Positions 36,212 to 43,659 of a stretch of DNA of 50,781 nucleotides are shown piece after piece. Source of the stretch: Alphaproteobacteria bacterium (GTDB lineage: Bacteria; Pseudomonadota; Alphaproteobacteria; Micropepsales; Micropepsaceae). The notes beneath the pieces are model-generated. The model was given only the letters and a program-made list of their open reading frames with translations, was not told where the DNA came from and made no database searches. Each line of letters begins with the position of its first letter. Within the stretch, counting starts at the first letter, position 1. The stretch spans positions 1-50,781 of the forward strand of contig JAJPHG010000036.1 in assembly GCA_021325375.1 (NCBI GenBank), in the 5' to 3' direction. The translations under genes and the position numbers were made by a program.

Positions 36212-36238
36212 ATCAAAATTGTCATCCCGGCCGAAGGA
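36212..36238. repeat. Truncated family 4 palindrome at island edge
   Basis: ATCAAAATTGTCATCCCGGCCGA matches the left end of the complete element at 30582 base for base, including the TCAAAATTG lead-in, then the match stops and AT-richer sequence begins. The right half of the palindrome is missing. This is the sharpest sign of where the native chromosome ends and the acquired region begins. Confidence 0.75.
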
Positions 36239-36433
36239 TAAAGGCACTACAACTCGTTGATAAAAAAGCATGATTTTCGGTCATTTTTGGCTGTGCAGGA
36301 GTTGTATAGGCCATTTTACCGAATCGCCGGGGAAAAGTGCTGTTTTGATGCCATCGCTGCGGGCGCGCGATAGCTATTCAGACATACCCTTCTCGCGGGA
36401 CAAGTCCACCCCAAAACGATCTGCTGTGAACAT

Positions 36434-36468
36434 CCCCCGAAGGAGCGCCGCGAGCGCCCCTTCGGGGG
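36434..36468 (-). terminator. Hairpin terminator of the 131-aa gene
   Basis: CCCCCGAAGG (36434-36443) pairs with CCTTCGGGGG (36459-36468), and inside GCGC pairs with GCGC. It lies 9 bp beyond the stop of the minus-strand gene starting at 36873. No strong T-run. The rest of 36239-36433 holds no gene that I can see. Confidence 0.6.
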
Positions 36469-36477
36469 AATGCGCGA

Positions 36478-36873
36478 TCAAAACAGCGACAGCTGGCGCG
36501 AACTTTCCTCGCGTTTCTTCCAAGCCGGGGCTTTCGCAGCCTCGTCAAGCCATGCCCGCGCATAGGCCACCGCTCCGCCCGCCTGCTCCACGAGTCGAGC
36601 CGAAAGGAACTGCGAGCGATAGTCGGTGTCGGTGATCGGCAACATCGCGCGCTCGGGCGAGAGCGCTTGGATTTCAAGATGCGCGTTCGACACGTCACCC
36701 AGCTTCGCCAGCCCCAGCCAGTCGGGCTCGTAGGAAACCGAGACGAGGATGCCCTGCCAGTCCAGCCGCTGAACGGTCTTCACTCGCTTGCGCGCCGGAC
36801 GCTTGGCGGCGGGGCGAGCCTTGCGCTTCGTTGATTGGGATTTCGTGGAGATGGCTTTGCGTTTCTTGGTCAT
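36478..36873 (-). CDS. Small basic protein of mobile-element type
   Basis: A 131-residue protein I cannot name. Residues 1-35 are dominated by Lys, Arg, Ala and Ser (a nucleic-acid-binding type tail); the rest is a compact domain with VSYEPDWLGL, HLEIQALSPERAMLPIT and GGAVAYARAWLDEA. I associate proteins of this look with plasmids and integrative elements of alphaproteobacteria, from memory rather than proof. CAGGAG precedes the ATG. It has a ~230-bp GC-rich leader (36874-37107) with no gene of its own, containing a small GGGGC-AGA-GCCCC hairpin at 37064-37076. Confidence 0.7.
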   Translation of the reverse strand: MTKKRKAISTKSQSTKRKARPAAKRPARKRVKTVQRLDWQGILVSVSYEPDWLGLAKLGDVSNAHLEIQALSPERAMLPITDTDYRSQFLSARLVEQAGGAVAYARAWLDEAAKAPAWKKREESSRQLSLF

Positions 36874-37107
36874 GTCTTGCTCCTGCGGGTTACAGCGCAG
36901 CGCTGCGCTGAACCCCTGCCCGTCGGCGAGACCGGGGTTAGCAAGGGGAAGGGCGAAGGCCGCGAGGGGGATCACCCGTTCTGCACAAGCGGAAGGCGCG
37001 GAAGAACGGGGAGACGCGGCCGCAGCCGCATGGCACATGCGGGTCTACCCCTTCCGCGCGCGAGGGGCAGAGCCCCTTAGAAACCTCTGAGGTCAGTTCG
37101 CTTGGGT

Positions 37108-38157
37108 CTACCGGCAAAGATGAGTGGGTAGAAACGTGACGGCTTCCGGTATTTCTTTCGGATTAAAGTCGACCGTGCCTGACATGAGTGTGCCGTCGTC
37201 ACCCGGACAGATCATTACGCATAATTTCTTCAAGGCGAGAGCATCCTGACCAAGCCACAGCAAGATTTTCTCCGCTCCTTCTTTGACGCAAACGTCCTTT
37301 TCACCGACGTTATCGCGGCCCGTGAAATACTGACTCACCGCTCCTGCTGCCACATCCGTCGCACTTAACAAGTCGAGATAATCCGTGTCGCGCTTCTCAA
37401 ACGGGCGCGCTCCGCCGATCATTCCGAATCTGCGCGTTGTGTAGAGGGCTAGCGCGTTGTGAAAAAGCGCCAGTAGGCGATTGTGCATGGCACTATTGGC
37501 GCAAATTGCGTCGTGATCTGACATCCAGAATATTTTCTGACCGTCGTGCCCGAGCAATGCTGTCAGGAACGCGGACGTGTGGACCACGCGCAGCAGCTTC
37601 TCAGCGACGCGCGGCGTTACCGTTCCAAATCCCTTTTCCTCTAACATTCGAGCAAGCGTTCTTGTGGTTGCCTGGTCTTGCGGGCCAAACAAAGACACAA
37701 TCCGCTTATCGACAACCAAGGTAAAAAGAAGTCCCGGCACATAACCGTTCAGAGCTTCCAGATATGCGGGCAGCGCGTTTCGGATGAGGGCCATTCCGAA
37801 GTCTTTGAACTCAATTTCCTTAGTTCCCATCGCAAATTTCGTGCGAATCGCCCTCATTTCCCGCCGAAAAAATTCAAGCGATCCCCACGCGCACAGCAGA
37901 AACGAATAGGTATGGTAGTTTCCCACGCTCTCGCCGGCATAGTCTGAGTAGATTCCAATAGTCCGGTTGGAAAGCGCGCTCAGGTCGGGAAGCAACAGCT
38001 TCCCTACGGCCTCGCGTCTCTTGAGTTCCGCTTCGATCACTTCGACCAAAGGCGAATAATGCCCATCTTGCGGAGCACGCAATACGTTGAGATTGGGCCG
38101 GTGAAGTATCAACTCACGCGCTTTTGCGATCAGTTCTGGATCAAAAGAGAATTTCAT
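37108..38157 (-). CDS. DUF3800-like protein (candidate RNase H fold)
   Basis: A 349-residue protein. The layout resembles DUF3800: an early strand with acidic residues (IGIYSDYAGES, Asp72 and Glu76), a middle TLVVDKRI strand (Asp150), FWMSDHDAI (Asp214) and a late LLSATDVAAGAVSQYF helix (Asp268), which would form an RNase H-like acidic site. That is inference from pattern; identity is weak. It is the last gene of a four-gene minus-strand unit, starting 12 bp after the MauJ-like gene. No clear ribosome site, so coupling to the gene before it is likely. Confidence 0.6.
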   Translation of the reverse strand: MKFSFDPELIAKARELILHRPNLNVLRAPQDGHYSPLVEVIEAELKRREAVGKLLLPDLSALSNRTIGIYSDYAGESVGNYHTYSFLLCAWGSLEFFRREMRAIRTKFAMGTKEIEFKDFGMALIRNALPAYLEALNGYVPGLLFTLVVDKRIVSLFGPQDQATTRTLARMLEEKGFGTVTPRVAEKLLRVVHTSAFLTALLGHDGQKIFWMSDHDAICANSAMHNRLLALFHNALALYTTRRFGMIGGARPFEKRDTDYLDLLSATDVAAGAVSQYFTGRDNVGEKDVCVKEGAEKILLWLGQDALALKKLCVMICPGDDGTLMSGTVDFNPKEIPEAVTFLPTHLCR

Positions 38158-38169
38158 GTGATGGCGGCT

Positions 38170-39190
38170 CTAACTATGTGACCCATGCGCCGCCGCGATT
38201 TGCGCGAGCAACGCTTCGTGATTTGCGATCACGATACGAACGCAAGTCTCGCAGATAAGCATGACAGATGAAAACTCAGTGGAGCGGTCGGGGTCACTCA
38301 CTTGCAATATTGCACCGTCGTCGGTGATGAAGTGTGCGACAGCATTTCGGAATTTTGGATCGAGGAAATTATCGAAAAAATTCTTAATGGATTTTCCGAC
38401 ATACGGTCGAAGAACCGCATCACATTCCGATGAGTCAGGTACGATCTCCGGCAGTACGCTAATCTCGATGCTCTGTTCTCGCGCGCGTCTACGCGCGCCA
38501 GCCCTCATCTTGCCGAGCAACCCTTCTAGGATTTTGTAGAAGCATAGAAAGCGATAGAAATCGCTGCCCGTGTTTCTCGCCTCGCGGTACATGGCATAGA
38601 CTGGCTGCATCTCGATCGGCATTTGGTTTGCGGGATTGCCGACAACAGCCGGACGAAACGGCGACGTATACACAAGAGACGTTCGGTGATTGGACACATC
38701 TTCGACACGCACCGCCGAGATAAAGACAGGCAGATTTCGTATATAGCAAAGATGATCGAGAAACATGGAAGTCGCCCGATAAAACTGGTTTCGGGCATCG
38801 TGTGCGTTCGTGGATGCACTCGAACTCGATGAATGACATTTCATTTTTCGCATTCTTATGGGCGTAGAAGCTGCCCCCGGACGTGCTGACATGAAGCGCG
38901 TGGATCGTTTCCGGCAGCACAAAGTACGAATCGCCGTCGAGCGCGGTGAACGCCGCATTGACAGCGCCGGCAGCGGCCGGAAGCTGCGATAGCTTGCCGT
39001 GAACCTTGAAGCGCCGAGATGAAGAGTCTGCTAGGCGGTCCGCGTCAGACCGGTGCTCGTCGGGCATCTGCGCAAGTACGTGAAGCTCGCTCTGAATGCC
39101 CGGCGGACCGAGTTGCTCAGCGCTTACCTCGATGGATGTAGCCTCGGTCGTCCCGAGAAATGCCAGTCTGCTGCGATCACTACCGCTCAT
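38170..39190 (-). pseudogene. MauJ-like gene, split by one frameshift
   Basis: Two overlapping frames make one 340-codon gene. Codons 1 to ~127 run from the ATG at 39190 to FIEFECIHER; the rest continues in the next frame from DARNQFYRATSMFLDHL to the stop at 38170. The second part matches my memory of methylamine utilization protein MauJ: SNHRTSLVYTSPFR, PVYAMYREARNTGSDFYRFLCFYKILEGLLG, FRNAVAHFITDDGA. The shift falls at about 38800-38815 (near ACACGATGCC) and one extra base would explain it. No other methylamine genes are present, so the name is only a family label. Confidence 0.75.
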
Positions 39191-39204
39191 GCGTCGCCAC
39201 TCAG

Positions 39205-40227
39205 CTAGCGCGGCGCGAGATAGCGAAGCAGGCTGTTGAAATCCGAACCCGGGCTAAGCGGATTGGCCAGCCGAGGCAGATCCGTCAGCGAGTTCTGCCG
39301 CGGCGGCGGGGCGCGAAGAATGTCCGCGATGGTAGTTGCGCCCAGCGGGTTGGTGAACGCGTTCAACGCGCCGAGCGGACTGGCTTTGGGAGTACGCGGC
39401 CAATCCTCGACGTTGAACGGGTCCAACCGCCAAAGCCCGCTGGCATTGGCATTGATCCGCAAGCAACCGTCGTTGCGAGTCGTCATGACGTAGCGTCGCT
39501 CAGACGGGTTTGCGATGACCGACGCGCCTGAACAGCGCTGACGATACCAGGCATTCGTTTCCTGAGACTGATGTTGTTTTTCGTCGTCCGAGATAATGAC
39601 GATCTCGGGCGTGAAATAGTAGAACAAGTCCTCGCAACAGCCGCTCTCGCGGCCATGATGGGACGCGACAAAAATATTGGTGCCGAGCAGGTCGTTGCGG
39701 AAATCGGCGAGCTGCAGCAGCTGACGCCACCCCTTCCTTTCGAGATCACCCGCGAACATGATCTTGAACAGGCCGAACTGGAGGACGACGACGAGACTCA
39801 GGTCGTTTGTTTGCCATCCTGGTGTGTGATGGTTGTAGTACCACCGCACTTGAACCTGCCCGAAATCGGGCTGCGGCAGCAATCCGTTCAGCGCTTTGGG
39901 CGCCGCAAGCCATTTGGCGACGGCCTGTGCGCCTCTGCCCATGCCGGAAGTCTTAAGCGCATGGAATTGCGCATGGCCGACGGTGGGATTCGAGAGAACC
40001 CAAGGCACCGTGCAGTGTTCCATCACCTGACCGAAATCGGCGAGGTGATCTTCGTCGAGGTTGAGAAGCGCCAGCATCTCAAACCGTTCTTTAAAAAAAT
40101 GAAGCGAAGGCGTCCAGAAACGATCATCGCGCCAGCGCGTACCGCAATCGAGCATCAGGCGGTTGCCGTTGGGAGCGGTCGCGACGGCACATTGCCCGTG
40201 ACCGACATCGAAAATCTCGATCTGCAC
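39205..40227 (-). CDS. ComEC-like MBL-fold metallo-hydrolase
   Basis: A 340-residue cytosolic beta-lactamase-fold hydrolase of the ComEC/Rec2 soluble-domain type. The start QIEIFDVGHGQCAVATAPNG and LMLDCG are typical. The metal motif is NLDEDH (56-61), with Asn in place of the first His of H-x-H-x-D-H; FAGDLE (158-163) and SHHGRES (189-195) supply later ligands. Possible nuclease or phosphodiesterase. The chosen start is the GTG one base after the stop of the membrane-protein gene, with GGAAAGG upstream; an in-frame ATG at 40257 is possible. Confidence 0.82.
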   Translation of the reverse strand: MQIEIFDVGHGQCAVATAPNGNRLMLDCGTRWRDDRFWTPSLHFFKERFEMLALLNLDEDHLADFGQVMEHCTVPWVLSNPTVGHAQFHALKTSGMGRGAQAVAKWLAAPKALNGLLPQPDFGQVQVRWYYNHHTPGWQTNDLSLVVVLQFGLFKIMFAGDLERKGWRQLLQLADFRNDLLGTNIFVASHHGRESGCCEDLFYYFTPEIVIISDDEKQHQSQETNAWYRQRCSGASVIANPSERRYVMTTRNDGCLRINANASGLWRLDPFNVEDWPRTPKASPLGALNAFTNPLGATTIADILRAPPPRQNSLTDLPRLANPLSPGSDFNSLLRYLAPR

Positions 40228-40228
40228 G

Positions 40229-40921
40229 TTACTCAGCCTTTCCGTCACCTGCTGCATAGGTGGCAAACACTTCAACGCTGTAGGCACGATAGAATTTCAG
40301 ATAGCGAAACAACATGGCGACGCAGACAGCGAGCGCGACCGCTCCGCGAAGCTCGTCGCTGGCCGCCGCCTGTGCTGCTCCATGCCGTATATCGGTTATC
40401 AGTTCTGCGATAAATATAAACGTCGCGCAGGCGGCGACGAACGTCAGGTTGCGGCAGAAGCCATAGAGCCTGATGAAGGCGCCAAGCCGATCTGCCGCGT
40501 GCGCATCACGTTTCGCCTGCACGAACGCCGCCCAAAACAAGTCTTCGCCATGCAGCGATGCACCATTGGCGCGCGCCTTGCGCTCGACCAAAGTTTTCAG
40601 GTGCGCGCTGAGGGGCGCATAGTATCCACGAAACAGCCAGCGTCGGATCGGGCCGGGCTTCGCTTCCCCGAACAGCGTCGACGACGGCGCGCGCAGAAGG
40701 CGATGCACGAGTTGGCGTTCAAGAATCCATGCGGCGGGAGAGGCGATGGCCTGCCCCAGCACATAAGAGCCGATCAGGATCGCAGCACCGTCCGGAACCG
40801 TCCACAGCGCTCCGGCGATGAAATGGGTGCCGAATGCCATGTCGGAGACGAGCAGCGCCACGGCGCCTACCGTCACGTAGGCGAAAATCTCGTAGTCGGA
40901 GAAACGCGACAGCCCTTCCAT
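40229..40921 (-). CDS. Four-helix membrane protein, unrecognised
   Basis: A 230-residue protein with predicted helices at ~14-35, 43-67, 150-172 and 188-208; the ~80-residue stretch between helices 2 and 3 is basic and probably cytosolic. No known family. It heads the four-gene minus-strand unit (membrane protein, MBL hydrolase, MauJ-like, DUF3800-like) with gaps of 1, 14 and 12 bp. Start at the ATG 40921; a TTG two codons upstream is possible. Divergent from the toxin-antitoxin operon. Confidence 0.68.
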   Translation of the reverse strand: MEGLSRFSDYEIFAYVTVGAVALLVSDMAFGTHFIAGALWTVPDGAAILIGSYVLGQAIASPAAWILERQLVHRLLRAPSSTLFGEAKPGPIRRWLFRGYYAPLSAHLKTLVERKARANGASLHGEDLFWAAFVQAKRDAHAADRLGAFIRLYGFCRNLTFVAACATFIFIAELITDIRHGAAQAAASDELRGAVALAVCVAMLFRYLKFYRAYSVEVFATYAAGDGKAE

Positions 40922-41026
40922 TGCCAACCGAGTGCATTTGTTCTTTATTCGTTCACATGAACGCTACCACATATGGGGTTTACGAGTCAATTGACATACA
41001 ATTCGATGTAAGCGGTCTGGCATTTC

Positions 41027-41047
41027 CGTAATGACATTGTCATTACG
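41027..41047. promoter_or_regulatory. Palindromic operator of the toxin-antitoxin operon
   Basis: CGTAATGACA, one base, TGTCATTACG is a perfect 10+1+10 inverted repeat. It overlaps the -35 box and spacer of the promoter at 41031-41059, so the ribbon-helix-helix antitoxin bound here would block RNA polymerase. Confidence 0.85.
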
Positions 41048-41059
41048 CCGTGCTATAAG
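41031..41059 (+). promoter_or_regulatory. Promoter of the DUF1778-GNAT operon
   Basis: ATGACA (41031-41036), a 17-bp spacer and TATAAG (41054-41059), each one base from the sigma-70 consensus, 18 bp before the antitoxin ATG. A TTGACA at 40991 has no matching -10 box. Confidence 0.72.
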
Positions 41060-41077
41060 GGTCGTGAGAGGTACTTT

Positions 41078-41365
41078 ATGACCGCAGCAATTCCATCCGT
41101 TCGGCGCGAAACGCTAAACATCCGTATCAAGGCGTCAGAGCGCGGCTTGATTGACCGTGCGGCAGAACTGACCGGCAAGTCGCGCACCGACTTCATTTTG
41201 GAAGCCACGAGACGGGCGGCCGAAGACGCCTTGCTCGATCGCACGCTATTTGCCGTGAGCCCGGCAGCGCATGCCGAGTTTTTGGCGCGGCTCGACACCA
41301 CGCCTCAAGCGAATGCGCGCCTGCAACGCAGCCTGAAAACTCCTGTTCCCTGGAAAAAGAAATAG
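41078..41365 (+). CDS. DUF1778 (TacA-type) antitoxin
   Basis: A 95-residue antitoxin. Residues ~10-50 form the ribbon-helix-helix DNA-binding domain (RETLNIRIKASERGLIDRAAELTGKSRTDFILEAT); the C-terminal half (LLDRTLFAVSPAAHAEFLARLD) is the toxin-binding, normally disordered part. Expected to neutralise the downstream acetyltransferase and repress its own operon through the dyad at 41027-41047. The toxin gene begins 2 bp after its stop. Confidence 0.93.
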   Translation: MTAAIPSVRRETLNIRIKASERGLIDRAAELTGKSRTDFILEATRRAAEDALLDRTLFAVSPAAHAEFLARLDTTPQANARLQRSLKTPVPWKKK

Positions 41366-41367
41366 GC

Positions 41368-41865
41368 GTGACGCTCTCTGCTCCGCAGCCGCTGGCCGAT
41401 CATCACCAGCTGGGCGAGTTTAATTCCGGCGTGCCGTCACTCGACGACTGGCTGAAACGGCGTGCTCGCGCCAATCAAGCGAGCGGCGCATCGCGTACCT
41501 TCATCGTCAGCGATGACGAAAGGGTGGTCGCCTATTACGCGCTGGCATCGGGCGCGGTCAGTGCAATCAAGGCACCGGGACGGTTTCGGCGGAATATGCC
41601 AGAACCCATTCCAGTGGCCGTGCTGGCACGGCTGGCCGTCGATCAGGCTTTCCATAAGCGGGGTCTAGGTCGCGCCCTATTTCAGGACAGCGCTTTGCGC
41701 GTCCTGAGCGCAGCCGACGCCATCGGCATTCGCGGGATGCTCGTCCATGCGGTTTCCGAGGAGGCCAGAGCATTCTACCTCGCGCTCGGCTTTGATCCGT
41801 CCCCTCTGGACCCGATGACGTTGATGGTCACATTGGCAGATATCGAGTTGAACCTGCGCTCATGA
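41368..41865 (+). CDS. GNAT-family (TacT-type) toxin
   Basis: A 165-residue acetyltransferase toxin that, in its family, acetylates the amino group of charged tRNAs and stops translation. Acetyl-CoA loop HKRGLGRALF (96-105), the DDWLKRRARANQASGASRTFIV start and Tyr137 in ARAFYLALGF, matching the catalytic Tyr of TacT. Intact. The start is GTG, coupled to the antitoxin stop 2 bp earlier. Convergent with the HEPN gene at a 4-bp gap. Confidence 0.92.
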   Translation: MTLSAPQPLADHHQLGEFNSGVPSLDDWLKRRARANQASGASRTFIVSDDERVVAYYALASGAVSAIKAPGRFRRNMPEPIPVAVLARLAVDQAFHKRGLGRALFQDSALRVLSAADAIGIRGMLVHAVSEEARAFYLALGFDPSPLDPMTLMVTLADIELNLRS

Positions 41866-41869
41866 GTGC

Positions 41870-43141
41870 CTAGGCCTTAAGAAAGACATCCCCGTTTTCA
41901 TCGTCCGATCCGAAGGAATTGCTTGGCGCGCCGCCTAAGACGATCTGCTCCCAATCAACCTTGCATTGCAATTCGATCATTTTGGCGATGAGGGCGCGGC
42001 ATATTTCCGTGGCACGAGCGATAGTGTCGCTCGTTTTCGCGCTGCGTTCGACATGCCCGGAATGGGCCGCTTTCGAGCGCAGCTTATAGAGCGCTTTGAG
42101 TGACGCGAGAATTTCCAGCCGCTGCGTCTCGTTTTCCCCCAATAGCCATGCACCGCGAAGGCTAAGCCGGAATCCGAGCTCGCCGCGGTCGTCAGTATCT
42201 CGCAACAAGAGCGATTCAAGCGCTATGCCCAAATCAATAGCCCTGTCCGCAAAGTCCCCCTCACGTGCCGCCCGGCCGAGGCGATCTAGCGGGATACGCA
42301 ACCAGTCGTTTCGCCGCCTGGCGGGCAACTCGAAATAGGCGGCTGCAATTGCCTCGGCCTGCTCGACTGGGACGGCCGTTTCGCGCTCATAAAAGCCTCC
42401 TGGAGCAAATTGCGAGCCGGAAGTTATCCCGCTCGACATCAGCCAATCGACCGGCTGCACCCAAAATGTCCGGTAGACCGGATGAATGCCCAAAACTCCA
42501 AGAACATTGCGCGCTTCATGCAATAAGTGCTGAGCGGCATGCGTCGGGATATGTGCCGCCATCTCTTCCGGAGGCTGGGGATTCTTCGGCAGATAAAATA
42601 CTGGCGTATACTCAAACTGAGTGATGAGCGCACTGGACACGGGAGTTTCGAACCCAGCAAAGCCTGGGCGACTATTCCCCAAAGCCCACCCGCGCTGCAT
42701 CGAGGGCGGCACCGACGACATGGGCATCAGCGAGATGTGCGGCCCCAACCTGATCTCGCGATCCAGCGTCACTCCCGAAATGCCCATTACAGCGAGAGAA
42801 CTGGTCGCATTCCTTTCGACATAGGAAGAAAAGCGCGCGACCGTTCCTTCAACATCGTCGGTGGCAATCGCACGCGCCAGAAGGACGCGAGCGATATTTG
42901 GAAGATTGACGGACACGCCTCCACCATGCGGGACGTTGGCGAACAGCCTGTTAAATTTCTCCATGTCGCGGTCAGCCCTAAGCTCGCTGACAAAAGTCTC
43001 AAACACGGCTGGCTCTATCCCGATGTCGGTCTGAGTACGGACGGCGCTCGTATCATCACCGAGCGCGGGCATCGGCGGCGCCAGTACGGCTCCCCCTTCG
43101 ATGGCCTTTCGGATGGCCCGCGCTATCAGTGTTTCGTCCAT
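41870..43141 (-). CDS. ApeA-like HEPN-domain protein
   Basis: A 423-residue protein. The C-terminal third (~295-400) looks like an Apea-like HEPN domain: DRAIDLGIALESLLL, then ELGFRLSLRGAWLLG and LYKLRSKAAHSG, where R-x-x-x-x-H (Arg355 to His360) is the HEPN RNase motif. The first 290 residues are unassigned. ApeA-type proteins act in abortive anti-phage defence by cutting RNA; that role is inferred. The ATG at 43141 is chosen because longer in-frame reading enters the GC-rich direct repeat. Convergent with the toxin gene. Confidence 0.75.
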   Translation of the reverse strand: MDETLIARAIRKAIEGGAVLAPPMPALGDDTSAVRTQTDIGIEPAVFETFVSELRADRDMEKFNRLFANVPHGGGVSVNLPNIARVLLARAIATDDVEGTVARFSSYVERNATSSLAVMGISGVTLDREIRLGPHISLMPMSSVPPSMQRGWALGNSRPGFAGFETPVSSALITQFEYTPVFYLPKNPQPPEEMAAHIPTHAAQHLLHEARNVLGVLGIHPVYRTFWVQPVDWLMSSGITSGSQFAPGGFYERETAVPVEQAEAIAAAYFELPARRRNDWLRIPLDRLGRAAREGDFADRAIDLGIALESLLLRDTDDRGELGFRLSLRGAWLLGENETQRLEILASLKALYKLRSKAAHSGHVERSAKTSDTIARATEICRALIAKMIELQCKVDWEQIVLGGAPSNSFGSDDENGDVFLKA

Positions 43142-43279
43142 GACGGTGGCAATGCCACAAACCGAGCGAAGTCGGAAGGATTTTGGCAATGGAAGGCCGA
43201 TCGTGTGGATGAGGTATCTTAGGCTGCCCCCATATTCGCCGCACTCGCCGGAAGGACGGGCCAGACCCTCAGGCGCGAT

Positions 43280-43471
43280 GGCACGTCGCGCCGGGGCTGG
43301 CCCGTCCGTACATCGCCACTTATTCGCCAGAGGCTGCAAGGAGCCTCGCGCAACGGCGCGAGGCGGGACGCGCCGGCTCGCCGGCCGGTCGGCGGCCGCA
43401 GGCCGCGCGAAGCGGCGCACCCGCAGGAGCGGCGAAGCCGCAGGACCGAGTGCGACCGACCGGCCATCGCC
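43280..43471 (+). repeat. Direct repeat, left copy, flanking a membrane-protein cassette
   Basis: GTCGCGCCGGGGCTGGCCCG, then GCGGCGCACCCGCAGGAGCG and CCGGCCATCGCC, all shared with 44825-44994 in the same orientation. This copy has an extra perfect hairpin (CCTCGCGC-AACG-GCGCGAGG). It lies in the 440-bp gap 43142-43581, which has no gene I can support. Confidence 0.85.
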
Positions 43472-43581
43472 GTCAACGACGGCGCCGACTAAGCCGCCAA
43501 TTGTTTTCCAGAACATGGGCTCAGGGTGGACGCTGGCCCCGCTACACCCTATAGTTGTCTAGCGGGACTGGGGGCAATCTC

Positions 43582-43659
43582 ATGAAATCCACGATGGCGG
43601 CAACCGTTGTCAAACATAAGGAGTTCTTGAAGAGAAGAATGGCGGGCGCTTCGTCATGA
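43582..43659 (+). CDS. 25-codon leader ORF upstream of the membrane protein
   Basis: A small ORF (MKSTMAATVVKHKEFLKRRM, then AGASS) with a GGGGG ribosome site 8 bases before its ATG. Its TGA overlaps the ATG of the next gene (ATGA), so it could couple translation to it or act as a leader peptide. It is basic. No family; it could also be an accident, but placement and ribosome site argue for expression. Confidence 0.4.
   Translation: MKSTMAATVVKHKEFLKRRMAGASS

Noticed and set aside
38170..39190. Reading the MauJ-like region as two separate overlapping genes
   Set aside because: The two frames together match one family along its whole length, and the second frame's own first ~50 codons make no sensible protein.
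42630..42670. GTTTCGAACCC resembling a tRNA T-arm
   Set aside because: It lies within the HEPN coding region and no acceptor or anticodon arms can be folded around it.
43101..43562. Plus-strand frame through the left direct repeat
   Set aside because: Arg/Ala-rich translation of a GC-rich repeat, antisense to the HEPN start region, with no ribosome site.
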